DNA of 64,000 nucleotides from an uncultured Eubacteriales bacterium (GCA_902465435.1 CABQNH010000005.1:1-64000); one strand, 5' to 3'; positions 1 to 9,011 are shown, counted from the stretch's first letter. Notes: generated by a model from the sequence alone, not told the origin. Numbers and translations: made by a program.

Positions 1-134
1 CAAAAAATTCAGAGGTTATCCACAGTTTTTATTCGGCACCTATTGTATAATGCGGTGTTACCTTAATATATTTGAATTTCCCCATAAAGTGAAGCGGACG
101 CACTGAAAGAGAAAATCGCAAAAATTGTTCTTTT

Positions 135-496
135 GTTTTGACGGTTACGGACTTTATTGACAGCCTGGAACGGGAGGAATCGCAGATTTCATGCGATTCC
201 TCCCGTCAGCGTGTCAAAAAACCTTTTTGACACGCTGACAGACGATCAAGAAAGTTCGGAATACAAGAAACTCGCGCCTGCACAAGTACATAGGTACGGT
301 AGGGCGCGAGTTCCGAAGTAAGTCAAAACAATAAATATTTCCTTGTTTTTGAACTCAATTTATTTCAATTTTTCCATAAAATGAAATGGACTCGCTGAAA
401 GAAAAATCGTCAAAATTGTTTCCCCATTTTGACGGTTGCGAACTTTATTGACAGTCTGGAACGGGAGGAATCGCAGATTTCATGCGATTCCTCCCG
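135..496 (+). repeat. Composite palindromic intergenic repeat, copy 1 (tandem)
   Basis: A modular repeat. Box A (135-168, reading TTTTGACGGTTACGGACTTT then ATTGACAG) is followed by hairpin X1 (171-205, 14-bp perfect stem, 7-nt loop). Then come hairpin Y (206-238, 15-bp stem starting TCAGCGTGTC) and a nested palindrome Z (255-317, arms CTCGCGCC/GGCGCGAG inside TTCGGAA/TTCCGAA). An AT-rich spacer, a second box A (427-460) and an identical X1 (462-496) followed by TTTTT complete it. The two X1 copies are 291 bp apart. The same module order occurs inverted at 22785-23092. It lies downstream of the minus-strand DeoR gene, so it may also end that transcript. Confidence 0.85.
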
Positions 497-599
497 TTTT
501 TCAAGCGTTTTCTGTACTTTTGTGCTTCTCATATTTCGCCGCAGCTTTTCCGCTGCTGTTTTTCTCCCACAGTCCTCAAACCGGCGCAGCGCAGCCGCC

Positions 600-1355
600 C
601 TACTCCGCCGCGACCAAAACATGCTCGACTGGAAACTCCGGCTGCTCGTCCGTGATGAGGCAGACATCGTTCAGTCCCGCGAAGGTATGGAACTTCCGTA
701 CACCGTTTTTGGTGCGGTCAGAGAGAATGTACGCGCCGCCCTCCTGGCAGCGTGCCAGCGCGCAGCGCTTGATTTTTGCGTCGGTCTCATCTCTCGTGGT
801 AAAGCCGAGCGCAGGATCCAGACCGCCGTTCCCAAGAAAGACAAGGTCAAAGTTCTTTTCCGCGATCCAGTCGGTGGTGTCCGGCCCCATGATAGCGGCG
901 CAGGCAAAGTTCACAAGTCCATGCGGCAGATAGGTTTGAATGCGCTTTTCGGCAAGGATCTGAAAAATATTCAGGCTGTTTGTGACCACGGTAACGTCGG
1001 AAGCGGTAATATACTGCGGGATATAGGATACGGTAGAACCGGCGTCAAGAAAAATGCAGCTGCCGTCATGGACCCGTTCGGCGGCGCAGCGGGCAATGCG
1101 CTTCTTCGCCTCGATATTCCGTCCGAATCGTAAGATGTATTCATCCTGATACTGCACGGCGATGTCGGCCTTTTCCGTTGCGAGGCAGGCGCCGCCCCAC
1201 AGCCGGTTGACCATATTGTTGTTTTCCATTTTGATCAGGTCTCTGCGGATGGTCGTTTCGCTGACAGAAAGCTTTTCCGCCAATTCCTGCACGGAAAGCG
1301 TCCCGGATTTGTGCAAAAACTCCTCAATAAGCTGCCAGCGCTTCTCTGTTTTCAT
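600..1355 (-). CDS. DeoR/GlpR-family transcriptional regulator
   Basis: A 251-residue DeoR-family protein, the normal length. Residues 18-56 form the N-terminal winged helix-turn-helix (LSVQELAEKLSVSETTIRRD), and the rest is a DeoRC sugar-phosphate sensor domain ending in the usual 'ILSDRTKNGVRKF...CLIT' region. Family members mostly repress neighbouring sugar operons and are released by a phosphorylated sugar. It is transcribed divergently from the PTS/dehydrogenase operon starting at 1584, so it is very probably that operon's local regulator. The start is supported by an AGGAGGG-type ribosome site just upstream and a promoter at 1389-1416. The effector cannot be read from the sequence. Confidence 0.93.
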   Translation of the reverse strand: MKTEKRWQLIEEFLHKSGTLSVQELAEKLSVSETTIRRDLIKMENNNMVNRLWGGACLATEKADIAVQYQDEYILRFGRNIEAKKRIARCAAERVHDGSCIFLDAGSTVSYIPQYITASDVTVVTNSLNIFQILAEKRIQTYLPHGLVNFACAAIMGPDTTDWIAEKNFDLVFLGNGGLDPALGFTTRDETDAKIKRCALARCQEGGAYILSDRTKNGVRKFHTFAGLNDVCLITDEQPEFPVEHVLVAAE

Positions 1356-1388
1356 AAGAGACCCTCCTGAAAAATTTTTTCTAATTCG

Positions 1389-1416
1389 ATTATAACACTT
1401 TCTTCCTAAAAATCAA
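1389..1416 (-). promoter_or_regulatory. Promoter of the DeoR regulator gene
   Basis: On the minus strand, TTGATT (1416-1411), a 16-bp spacer and TATAAT (1394-1389) stand about 35 bp before the DeoR start codon. Confidence 0.7.
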
Positions 1417-1482
1417 CACAATTTTAATCAAATGCTTGAATTAGTCAGTATATGGTTAAATTTTTGAACGAATTTGAGTAAA

Positions 1483-1539
1483 ACGAACAAAATACGCGAA
1501 AATTGTGAAAAAGTCAGCGCTTGACAACGACAAAATTCG
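1483..1539 (+). promoter_or_regulatory. Candidate DeoR operator repeats
   Basis: Two near-identical direct repeats, ACGAACAAAATACG (1483-1496) and ACGACAAAATTCG (1527-1539), lie 44 bp apart in the divergent intergenic region. The second sits between the -35 and -10 boxes of the operon promoter, where a bound repressor would block polymerase. DeoR proteins often use short repeated half-sites. The assignment is inference. Confidence 0.4.
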
Positions 1540-1549
1540 TGCATATAAT
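1521..1549 (+). promoter_or_regulatory. Sigma-A promoter of the PTS/beta-glucoside operon
   Basis: A perfect TTGACA (1521-1526), 17-bp spacer and TATAAT (1544-1549). It gives a leader of about 28 nt before the first gene at 1584 and shows that the open frame upstream of 1584 is not translated. Confidence 0.88.
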
Positions 1550-1583
1550 ACAAGCAGAAAGCAAAAAGGAAGGCGAAAATCCG

Positions 1584-2738
1584 ATGAAATTTCCGATTTC
1601 GCAGATCAATTTAGGACGAATCAAGGTCATATTTGGTCAAAATTCAATCGCCACTTTGCCAAATGAGCTAAAAACGCTCGGCATCCGCAAGCCGCTTTTC
1701 GTAACGGATCCCGTGCTGGAGAGGCTTGGAATGGCGGCAGAGGTCACAGGACTCCTGCAAAACGCGGGGCTGCCCTATACGGTGTATTCGCAGGTCTCCC
1801 CCGATCCCGGCAGCCATCTGGTAGACGAGGCAAGCGCCGTTTTTCGGGAAACCGGCTGTGACGGCGTCATCGGTTTGGGCGGCGGCAGCGTGATGGACGT
1901 TGCCAAATGCGTCGCGGTGATGGGAAACCATCCCGGACGTTTTTTGGACTATGATTACACCAATCCGGAAAAGCGGGAATTCACGCGCGACTGCCTGCCG
2001 CTCATCTGCATTCCGACGACGTCCGGCACCGGCGCAGAACTGAGTCAATATGTTGCCATTACGAACGACGAAACCGGCGTGAAGGCAGGTGCAGGCTCCC
2101 CGCGGCTTCTGACGCACACCGCCATCGTGGATCCTCTGCTGGTGCGCGGCCTTCCGCAGAATGCGACCGCTGCCTGCGGCTGCGACACGCTGGCGCACTG
2201 CATTGAGGGCTTTGTTTCCACCAAATCTCTGAACGCGCCCAACAAGATCATTGACGCGCTGGCGCTGGAGGGCATCGAGCTGATTTACCGCTATCTGCCG
2301 CGTGCGGTGGAAAACGGCGAGGATATGGAGGCTCGCGAGATGGTAAGCTGGGCGGCAACGATCGGCGGTGTCGCCCTGCAATATGGCTCCGGCGCGGCGC
2401 ACGGCATCAGCAATGTAGTCGGCGGCACGCACCACGTTCCGCACGGCGGCGCCATTGCGATGTTCCTGCCGCATGTTCTGCGCTTTAACGCCTCGCAATG
2501 CGCCGCGCGCTATGCGCTGGTCGCAAACCGGCTGGGGATGCGAAGCGCGGACGAGGTCACCGAGGCGCTGGCCGCAATGATCGAGCGTTTTCAGCTGCCG
2601 AGACTCTCGGCCTACGTTAAGGAGGAAGGCGAGTTAGAGGCGCTTGCAAAAGCAGCGGTTCTGGACAAATGCACGAAATATAACGGACGCGCCGTCACCG
2701 TAGACGACGCCCTGGCCATTTTGAAAAAAGCATACTGA
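1584..2738 (+). CDS. Iron-containing alcohol dehydrogenase (first of two)
   Basis: A 384-residue group III alcohol dehydrogenase. The nucleotide-binding loop GLGGGSVMD is at about 97-105 and PTTSGTGAE at about 144-152. Probable metal ligands are Asp201, His205, His273 and His287, in the usual D-x3-H and paired-His pattern. Such enzymes interconvert alcohols and aldehydes or ketones with NAD(P)H; the substrate is unknown. I start it at 1584 because AAGGAAGG precedes this ATG and the longer frame covers the promoter. It is the first gene of the operon, 21 bp before the NTF2-like gene. A second, clearly different enzyme of the family lies at 5886. Confidence 0.93.
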   Translation: MKFPISQINLGRIKVIFGQNSIATLPNELKTLGIRKPLFVTDPVLERLGMAAEVTGLLQNAGLPYTVYSQVSPDPGSHLVDEASAVFRETGCDGVIGLGGGSVMDVAKCVAVMGNHPGRFLDYDYTNPEKREFTRDCLPLICIPTTSGTGAELSQYVAITNDETGVKAGAGSPRLLTHTAIVDPLLVRGLPQNATAACGCDTLAHCIEGFVSTKSLNAPNKIIDALALEGIELIYRYLPRAVENGEDMEAREMVSWAATIGGVALQYGSGAAHGISNVVGGTHHVPHGGAIAMFLPHVLRFNASQCAARYALVANRLGMRSADEVTEALAAMIERFQLPRLSAYVKEEGELEALAKAAVLDKCTKYNGRAVTVDDALAILKKAY

Positions 2739-2759
2739 GAAAGGAAGGGTTTCGGTAAA

Positions 2760-3719
2760 ATGAGAAAACGCGATGAGATCAAGCAGGTTTTTGAGGCTTA
2801 TGTTACGGCGCTTGAGCGCTTCGAGCCGGAAAAGATCGGCGCACTGGTTACAGATGACGTAAAGGGGCATTATTCCAACCTCGGCGAGCTGAACGGCCGG
2901 GAAGCGCTGATTGAAGCGCTGACCTGGAAAGGCATGAAGATGAACGTGTCCCGCCGTCACATTCTGAATTTCGTTGTCCATACGAGCGGCGACCGGGCAC
3001 AGCAGTCCGGCTACGTCATGTCGCTGATGGGCTACGACAACGGCAAGTTCCTTTTCCCCTTCGAGTTCGGCGGAAAATATGTGATCAGCTACCTCCGCAC
3101 GGACGAGGGCTGGAAGATGACGGAGATCCGCTATGATCTGGACTGGGAGAAGGGCAACACCTACTTCGCAAAGGACTGGAACTTCCTCGATTATAAAATT
3201 TATGCGGGACACCGCCCGATGATCAGCAGCGAATACGATTCTCCCTGGGCAGCGATTCCCGAAAACGACGAGGAGCTGACCGACGAGGAGCAGATCGTGG
3301 AAAACATGTTCAAGTATTCCTTCGGTCTGGACAACTGCGACTGGGCGCTGCATCACGATTCCTACACGGACGACATCATCTTTTATGCCGGAAAAAACGT
3401 AATGGAAAGCGGCGCGCGCAACCTCATCAACAACTTTAAAAATACCAGCCACAAGGAACCGGCGCTGGAGCACGCGATCAAGATCACCAAGGTCGTGGTC
3501 GACGGCGACGAGGCAACCATGTACGGCTACCGCGTAGAGCCGCATCGGCTCGGCTCAAAGAATCTGAACCGCGATACGCTGCATCAGAATTTCTACAGCG
3601 CCAAGTATGAGAACAAGCTCCGCAAGGTGGACGGGAAATGGAAAATGTACGAGATCCATTACACGGCGGGTGTGTTCTTCACCATTGAGAAGCCGAAGCA
3701 CTATCTGGACGAGGTATAA
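2760..3719 (+). CDS. Two-domain NTF2/SnoaL-like protein
   Basis: A 319-residue cytosolic protein with two NTF2/SnoaL-like cone folds in tandem (about 5-130 and 172-310). Domain 1 ends with RYDLDWEKGNT (124-134) and domain 2 carries RVEPHRLGSK (258-267). Both motifs recur in the protein at 11228, so the two are paralogues at opposite ends of one operon. SnoaL-like folds include dehydratases, isomerases and cyclases (for example BaiE bile-acid 7-alpha-dehydratase), but also non-catalytic proteins. No catalytic residue can be assigned safely. Position between a dehydrogenase and PTS genes suggests a role in processing the imported compound. Exact function unknown. Confidence 0.85.
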   Translation: MRKRDEIKQVFEAYVTALERFEPEKIGALVTDDVKGHYSNLGELNGREALIEALTWKGMKMNVSRRHILNFVVHTSGDRAQQSGYVMSLMGYDNGKFLFPFEFGGKYVISYLRTDEGWKMTEIRYDLDWEKGNTYFAKDWNFLDYKIYAGHRPMISSEYDSPWAAIPENDEELTDEEQIVENMFKYSFGLDNCDWALHHDSYTDDIIFYAGKNVMESGARNLINNFKNTSHKEPALEHAIKITKVVVDGDEATMYGYRVEPHRLGSKNLNRDTLHQNFYSAKYENKLRKVDGKWKMYEIHYTAGVFFTIEKPKHYLDEV

Positions 3720-3723
3720 GAGC

Positions 3724-4053
3724 ATGGAAGAACTGCAAATGATCGCGTTTCAGATCATTGCCGCCGTCGGCGAGGCCAGACGGCACTATACAGACGCGGT
3801 TCGGCTGGCAGCCGAGCAGGAGTTTGCCGCTGCGAAGCAGAAAATCGCCGAAGGCAATCAGGCATTGATCGAAGCGCAGCAGTCCCATTTGGGCTGCATT
3901 CAAAAGGAGGCCGACGGCGAGTCGCTGCCCTTCTCCATTTTGTTCATGCATTCGGAGGATCAATTGTTCTCTGCAGAGCTGATCCGAGACATGTCCCTGC
4001 AATTGATCTCCGTATATGAAAATATTTATGAAAAGAGAGGTACAAACGCATGA
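3724..4053 (+). CDS. PTS lactose/cellobiose-family EIIA component
   Basis: A 109-residue all-helical EIIA of the lactose/cellobiose class. It takes phosphate from HPr on His76 (FMHSEDQLF, matching the HAQDHL motif of the family) and passes it to EIIB. The second His of the motif is Gln here, which some homologues share. The start at 3724 follows the previous stop by 4 bp; the stop overlaps the EIIC start in an ATGA-type junction, so the two are probably translationally coupled. With EIIC (4050) and EIIB (5512) it completes one sugar permease. Confidence 0.92.
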   Translation: MEELQMIAFQIIAAVGEARRHYTDAVRLAAEQEFAAAKQKIAEGNQALIEAQQSHLGCIQKEADGESLPFSILFMHSEDQLFSAELIRDMSLQLISVYENIYEKRGTNA

Positions 4054-5372
4054 AAAAATCCAGCAAAACAGCCGGCGGCGAAAGCCCTCTGTCCCAGAAG
4101 GCGCTGACGTTCGCCCAAAAGATGTCCAGAGAACCGCATTTGCGTGCGATCTGTGACTCATTCCTGTTCACCATCCCGTTTTTGGTTCTGTCCGGATTCA
4201 TGGTCTTTATCGCTTGGGTCCTGCTGGCAGAAGGCACTTTCGTCACCAAAGCGCTTCCCGCATCCGTCGTCACGGCAATCCAGACCATCTGCGGCAAGGC
4301 AATCAACGGCGGCCAGAATATTCTGTCCCTGATGATGGTTTTCCTTGCGTCCTTTAACCTCGCAAAGAACAAGAAGTATCACAACCCCGTAATGCCCGCC
4401 ATCATCAGCGTCGGTGCGCTGTTCATCCTGCAGCCGGGCGCTCTGAGCTATGACCAGATCGGCACCAAGGGCCTGTTCGTTGCGTTCCTCACCGCGCTGC
4501 TCGTCACGGAGCTGTTTCTGGCGCTCAGCAAGATAGAAAAGCTGAAGCTGAAGGTTTCCGGCAGCGTACCTCCCGCAATCACGGAATCCTTTAATACGAT
4601 GTTCGTCATCATCATCATTGAGCTTCTTGTTGCGCTGCTCGCATGGGGCTGCGAGGCTGCAACCGGCAAGGGCGTCTATGAGCTGATCAACACCGTCCTG
4701 CAGAAGCCGCTGGTCGGCGTCGCCACCAAGCTGCCCACCTTCCTGCTGTACTACGGCTTCGGCCAGTGCTTCGGCTACTTCCTCGGCATCCACCCGGCCG
4801 GCTGGATCAACCCCATCGTCGATCCTCCCCTCATGGTTGCGATCGAAGAAAACAACGCGGCATGGCTTGCCCATCAGGAAGCACCCCACATCATTTCCCT
4901 GCCCTTCCGTGATGTTTACGGCACCCTCGGCGGCATCGCCTCTACCCTCGGTCTGATTTTCGCCATCCTGCTCGTCTGCAAGCGCAAGGATCTGCGTGAC
5001 GTCGCCAAGTTGGCGCTGCCCACCTCGATCTTCAACATCAACGAGCCGGTTCTGTTCGGCGTACCGATCGTATTCAACCCCATTATGTTCATCCCGTTCT
5101 GCTTCACGACCTCGATCCTCTACACGCTGGCTTATGTTGCGACCTCCATCGGCCTGATTTCCAAGCTGGTCGTTTACACAACCTGGTCCACGCCGATTTT
5201 CTTCTCCGGCTACATAGCCTCCGGCGGCGACTGGCGCAACGTGATCTTCCAGGTATTCCTGCTCTTCGTGGCGTTCCTGTGCTACCTGCCCTTCGCCAAG
5301 ATCCTCGACAAGCAGAAGGTGGAGACGGTTGCAGACGACGAAGAACTGACCGCAGAGGACCTGAACTTCTAA
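4050..5372 (+). CDS. PTS lactose/cellobiose-family EIIC permease
   Basis: A 440-residue membrane transport subunit of a lactose/cellobiose-type PTS, with about ten hydrophobic segments. The conserved substrate-site stretch GIHPAGWINPIVDPPLM followed by IEEN, and later NINEPVLFGVPIVFNP, are typical of cellobiose/beta-glucoside EIIC proteins. It would carry a sugar or glycoside inward while EIIB phosphorylates it. The C-terminus is acidic. It overlaps the EIIA stop by 4 bp and is separated from EIIB by 139 bp containing a strong hairpin. The GH1 enzyme downstream supports a beta-glucoside substrate. Confidence 0.94.
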   Translation: MKKSSKTAGGESPLSQKALTFAQKMSREPHLRAICDSFLFTIPFLVLSGFMVFIAWVLLAEGTFVTKALPASVVTAIQTICGKAINGGQNILSLMMVFLASFNLAKNKKYHNPVMPAIISVGALFILQPGALSYDQIGTKGLFVAFLTALLVTELFLALSKIEKLKLKVSGSVPPAITESFNTMFVIIIIELLVALLAWGCEAATGKGVYELINTVLQKPLVGVATKLPTFLLYYGFGQCFGYFLGIHPAGWINPIVDPPLMVAIEENNAAWLAHQEAPHIISLPFRDVYGTLGGIASTLGLIFAILLVCKRKDLRDVAKLALPTSIFNINEPVLFGVPIVFNPIMFIPFCFTTSILYTLAYVATSIGLISKLVVYTTWSTPIFFSGYIASGGDWRNVIFQVFLLFVAFLCYLPFAKILDKQKVETVADDEELTAEDLNF

Positions 5373-5423
5373 TCTCATCCCCAAAGCTTCCCATGGAATC
5401 TCCGGCACATTCGGCCGCGGCGC

Positions 5424-5449
5424 GGCGGGACGGCCTGGCGCCGTCCGCC
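5424..5449 (+). promoter_or_regulatory. GC-rich hairpin between EIIC and EIIB
   Basis: Arms GGCGGGACGGC (5424-5434) and GCCGTCCGCC (5440-5449) pair with one bulge around a 5-nt loop. No T-run follows, so it is more likely an mRNA processing or stability element inside the operon than a terminator. Confidence 0.5.
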
Positions 5450-5511
5450 GCCCGTCGGCGCAGCCGGAGCTTCTCCCCATACCATAAATCGCAATTCAGG
5501 AGGAATCGCAT

Positions 5512-5829
5512 ATGAAAACCGTTTTACTTGTCTGCACGCAGGGAATGTCCACAAGCTTCCTGACCAATAAGATTAATACGGTCGCTAAGGATAACAACGT
5601 GCCGATCCATTTCTTTGCCAAGAGCGAAAACCAGATTGAGCTGGAGCTGGATAGAGTGGACTGCATTTTGCTGGGGCCGCAGGTCGCATATATGCAAAAA
5701 GAAATCTGCGATCGCGTCAACGGAAGAGTGCCCGTCGAGGCCATCGATGCCGCGACCTTCGGCAGGATGAACGCCGTTGCGATCCTGAAGCAGGCGATTC
5801 GTCTGATAAAGAGTCAAAATCAGGGCTAA
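5512..5829 (+). CDS. PTS lactose/cellobiose-family EIIB component
   Basis: A 105-residue EIIB. The phospho-acceptor Cys8 lies in the P-loop-like LLVCTQGMSTS, as in all lactose/cellobiose EIIB subunits; the fold ends with the family's LLGPQVAY strand. It receives phosphate from EIIA and phosphorylates sugar bound to EIIC. An AGGAGG ribosome site stands 9 bp before the ATG. The order IIA-IIC-IIB, with IIB set apart by 139 bp, differs from the common IIB-IIA-IIC arrangement. Confidence 0.93.
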   Translation: MKTVLLVCTQGMSTSFLTNKINTVAKDNNVPIHFFAKSENQIELELDRVDCILLGPQVAYMQKEICDRVNGRVPVEAIDAATFGRMNAVAILKQAIRLIKSQNQG

Positions 5830-5842
5830 GTCTGAACAAACC

Positions 5843-5867
5843 ATCGGGATGGCTTTGCCATCCCGAT
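5843..5867 (+). promoter_or_regulatory. Intercistronic hairpin after EIIB
   Basis: An 11-bp perfect stem (ATCGGGATGGC and its complement) around TTT lies between EIIB and the second dehydrogenase. No T-run follows, so it probably adjusts mRNA stability or causes partial termination. Confidence 0.5.
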
Positions 5868-5885
5868 TCTAACTTGGAGGCAAAA

Positions 5886-7079
5886 ATGAGCAATTATGCA
5901 CAATTTAATCTGTCCGGGATCCTGATCAACGCAGGCCCCAACGCCATCGCGGCGATTCCGGCGGAGCTGAAACGGCTCGGCGTCAAGCGCCCGCTGATCG
6001 TGACCGATCGCGGCGTAGATGAGGCCGGGATCGTAGACCGGGTAAAAACGCTTTTGGAGCAGGCAGGACTTTCCTGTGCGGTTTATGACGGCGTTCAGAC
6101 CGATCCGTTGGATCGGATGGTGGAGGAGGGTCTTGCGGTCTATTGCGCGGCCGACTGCGACGGAATTCTGAGCGTCGGCGGCGGCAGCTCGATGGACACC
6201 GGCAAATGCATCTCCATCATGAGCGCCCATGAGGGGCATATTTTGGAGTATTCGAATTATGCACGGCGCTCCTCGAGCAATTATCGCCTGTTTCATGGGC
6301 GCGGCTGTCCGATCGTCGCCGTGCCGACGACGGCAGGAACCGGCAGCGAGGTCAGTCAGGCGGCCGTCATCACAAACGCGCAGACACATCGCAAGACTAC
6401 GCTTTCCACCTCGCTGTTCATGAGCAGCTCCGTGGTGCTGGTTCCGGAGTTTACGGCAAGCATGAGCCGTGAGATCACCGCCTATACGGCGATGGACGCT
6501 CTGAGCCACGCGATCGAAGCCTACACGAGTAAGCCCGCAATTGAAAACGACGTACTGCTGTGCGACGCGGCAGCGCTGGAGGCAATCCGGCTGATCGCGG
6601 AAAATCTGCCTGCGGTCTATGACAACGGGCAGGATTTGCAGGCTCGCGCCAAAATGCAGTGGGCGGCACTGACGGCCGGTGTGGCGCTCAACATCTGCGC
6701 AGGAGAATCCCATGCGCTTGGTTCGATGCTTGCCAAGTATTACGGCGTGTGCCACGGCATTTCCGTCGGGATTCCCCTGCCCTACTGTATGGAATATAAC
6801 CTCTATTCCTCCTATGCGCGCTACCGCCGCGTAGCAGAGGCAATGGGCATCGATACCACGGGCATGGACGACAAGGCGGGAGCGTATGCGGCGGTCGAGG
6901 CGGTGAAGGCGCTGCAGCGTCGTGTGAACTTTCCCAGAATGCGCGACTATATCAAGGATATGACGGAAGTGGAAAAATTCAGCGAGGAATGCGCGGGCAA
7001 CAGCTGCTGTGTGGCAAACGGCCGCATGACGACCAAGGAAGCGATCGAGCAGGTGTTCCGCCGCAGCATGGAGGACTAA
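5886..7079 (+). CDS. Iron-containing alcohol dehydrogenase (second)
   Basis: A 397-residue group III alcohol dehydrogenase with SVGGGSSMD (about 96-104), VPTTAGTGSE (about 146-155) and probable metal ligands Asp204, His208, His276 and His290. I chose ATG 5886 because GGAGG lies 5 bp before it; a TTG at 5874 overlaps that site. It differs widely from the dehydrogenase at 1584, so the operon holds two distinct redox activities rather than a recent duplication. It is 3 bp before the ene-reductase gene, suggesting coupled production. Substrate unknown; oxidation or reduction of an alcohol released from a glycoside fits the context. Confidence 0.93.
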   Translation: MSNYAQFNLSGILINAGPNAIAAIPAELKRLGVKRPLIVTDRGVDEAGIVDRVKTLLEQAGLSCAVYDGVQTDPLDRMVEEGLAVYCAADCDGILSVGGGSSMDTGKCISIMSAHEGHILEYSNYARRSSSNYRLFHGRGCPIVAVPTTAGTGSEVSQAAVITNAQTHRKTTLSTSLFMSSSVVLVPEFTASMSREITAYTAMDALSHAIEAYTSKPAIENDVLLCDAAALEAIRLIAENLPAVYDNGQDLQARAKMQWAALTAGVALNICAGESHALGSMLAKYYGVCHGISVGIPLPYCMEYNLYSSYARYRRVAEAMGIDTTGMDDKAGAYAAVEAVKALQRRVNFPRMRDYIKDMTEVEKFSEECAGNSCCVANGRMTTKEAIEQVFRRSMED

Positions 7080-7082
7080 AAC

Positions 7083-9011
7083 ATGTATGAAACGCTTCTC
7101 AGTCCGATTCAAATCGGCAAGGTTACCCTAAAAAACCGGCTTGTCATGCCGGCAATGCACAGCAACACGACCACGGCGGAGCATACCTTCTCCGCGCAGT
7201 CGATTGCATATCTTGCAGCCCGCGCCAAGGGCGGCTTCGGTCTGGTCATCCCGGAGTTTCTGGCCATTGACCCCAGCGGCTACGGTACGCCGAACGAGGT
7301 CGGCATCTTTGACGACCGCTTTCTTCCGAATCTGCGGGCGCTGACCGACGCGGTGCACGCCGCGGGCGGAAAAATCTGTGCGCAGCTTCATCACAGCGGC
7401 ATCCAAACCAAAACGGAATGCATCGGAATGGATCCTTGGGCGGTTTCCGCGATCCCTTCCACAAAATATAAATCCCGCGTTCACGAGCTGAGCGTGGAGG
7501 AAATTCACGCGCTGGTCGGGCGCTACATCGACGCTGCCGACCGCGCACAGCGCGCAGGCTTTGATTTCGTCGAGGTGCACGGTGCGCACGGCTATCAGAT
7601 CGAGCAGTTTCTGTCTAAAGCGACCAACAAGCGCTGCGACGAATACGGCGGCTCCTATAAAAACCGCGCGCGCTTCGCCGTGGAGATCATTCGCGGCATC
7701 CGCGCGCGCTGTCCGGAGCTGTCGATTCTCTTCCGCATGAGCGCCAACGAGTATATGGCGGGCGGAAACACGCCGGAGGACGCCGTAATCTTCGCCAAGC
7801 TGGCGGAGGAGGCGGGCGCCGACGCCATTCATATTTCCAACGGTTCGGCTGAGGGCGGCAATATCATTTCGTCTTACTATTTCGATCCGGGCTTCAACGT
7901 CGTCAATGCGACGAAGGTCAAGCAGGCGGTATCGATCCCCGTCATCTGCGTCGGCCGCATCAATGACCCGGAGCTGGCGGAGGAGATCGTCGCAAGCGGC
8001 AAGGCCGATCTCGTCTCGCTCGGCAGGCAGTCGGTCTGCGACAGCGAATTCCCCAACAAGCTTATGGAGGGGCGCGACGAGGAGATCATTCACTGCACGG
8101 GCTGTATGCAGCGCTGTGCGTATATGCCGGGCTGCGAGGATGACGACAAGGGGATCTCCTGCGTATTGAATCCCTTCTCCGGCAAGGAGAGCCGCTGGCA
8201 GATCACGGAAGCGGAAACGAAAAAGCGGATCGCCGTGATCGGCGGCGGTGTCGCCGGTCTGGAGGCCGCCTGGGTGCTGGCGCGCCGCGGCCACAGCGTA
8301 ACGCTCTATGAAAAGGAGCAGACGCTCGGCGGGCAGTTCCGGCTGGCGGCGGTGCCACCGAAGAAGCAGGATCTCGGCAAGGCGATCCATACCTACGAAA
8401 TGCTCTGCCGCCGCTACGGCGCAAAAATCGAGCGCGGCGTGAACGTCACGGCGGAGCTGCTGCGGTCGCTGGATGTGGACACGGTAATCCTCTGCACCGG
8501 CGCAGAGCCGATCGTGCCGCGCATCCCGGGACTTGACGGGATCCGTCATATGACGGCCAACAGCATCCTGCGTGGCGAGCATGTCGTGACAGGAAGCCGC
8601 GTTTTGATGCTGGGCGGCGGCCTGGTCGGCTGCGAATGCGCGGAATTCTTGAATGTTTACGCCAATCAGATTGATATTGTGGATCTGCTTCCCGATTTTG
8701 CAATAGGGATGCAGAAGGGCGTCCGCGCCGAGCTGCTGAAAAAGCTGCGCGATGCCGGAACTGCGTTCTATCCCAACACAAAGGTGCTGGAGTTCCGCGA
8801 CGGCAGCGTTGTTTTGGAGCGCGGCGGCGAGACGTTCACGAAGGACGGCTATGATACGGTCGTGCTGGCGGTCGGCTCGCGCCCCGTGCGCACACTGGAA
8901 GACGCGGCCAGGGAAGCGGGCTTTGAAACCTATGTGATCGGCGACGCGGCCAAGGTTCGGGATGCGAAATTTGCCATCTACGAGGCTGCAAAGCTGGGCA
9001 TCACGCTGTAA
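7083..9011 (+). CDS. Old-yellow-enzyme-type FMN/FeS/FAD ene-reductase (BaiCD/2,4-dienoyl-CoA reductase class)
   Basis: A 642-residue flavoprotein with the full architecture of 2,4-dienoyl-CoA reductase, 2-enoate reductase and BaiCD/BaiH: an N-terminal FMN TIM barrel (1-330), a 4Fe-4S site (Cys338, Cys341, Cys345, Cys360, ending in CVLNP), and FAD and NAD(P) Rossmann domains (VIGGGVAG near 385 and MLGGGLVG near 510). The class reduces activated C=C bonds, or oxidises in reverse, on fatty, aromatic or steroid-like substrates. In a PTS sugar operon this is unusual and suggests that the imported molecule, or the aglycone freed by the GH1 enzyme at 9025, is unsaturated. Specific substrate not deducible. 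Confidence 0.92.
   Translation: MYETLLSPIQIGKVTLKNRLVMPAMHSNTTTAEHTFSAQSIAYLAARAKGGFGLVIPEFLAIDPSGYGTPNEVGIFDDRFLPNLRALTDAVHAAGGKICAQLHHSGIQTKTECIGMDPWAVSAIPSTKYKSRVHELSVEEIHALVGRYIDAADRAQRAGFDFVEVHGAHGYQIEQFLSKATNKRCDEYGGSYKNRARFAVEIIRGIRARCPELSILFRMSANEYMAGGNTPEDAVIFAKLAEEAGADAIHISNGSAEGGNIISSYYFDPGFNVVNATKVKQAVSIPVICVGRINDPELAEEIVASGKADLVSLGRQSVCDSEFPNKLMEGRDEEIIHCTGCMQRCAYMPGCEDDDKGISCVLNPFSGKESRWQITEAETKKRIAVIGGGVAGLEAAWVLARRGHSVTLYEKEQTLGGQFRLAAVPPKKQDLGKAIHTYEMLCRRYGAKIERGVNVTAELLRSLDVDTVILCTGAEPIVPRIPGLDGIRHMTANSILRGEHVVTGSRVLMLGGGLVGCECAEFLNVYANQIDIVDLLPDFAIGMQKGVRAELLKKLRDAGTAFYPNTKVLEFRDGSVVLERGGETFTKDGYDTVVLAVGSRPVRTLEDAAREAGFETYVIGDAAKVRDAKFAIYEAAKLGITL

Noticed and set aside
16..24. 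DnaA box as evidence of the replication origin
   Set aside because: A single box, no cluster, no dnaA or dnaN in the window.
135..496. Tandem repeats as a CRISPR array
   Set aside because: The period is about 290 bp, the modules are hairpins of different sequence, and there are no short unique spacers or cas genes.
1521..1583. In-frame N-terminal extension of the first alcohol dehydrogenase
   Set aside because: It covers the perfect TTGACA/TATAAT promoter; AAGGAAGG and family alignment support the ATG at 1584.
4158..7112. Long minus-strand frames opposite the PTS EIIC and second dehydrogenase genes
   Set aside because: They lie fully antisense to well-supported genes, show no motifs and have no ribosome sites; they result from the codon pattern of GC-rich genes.
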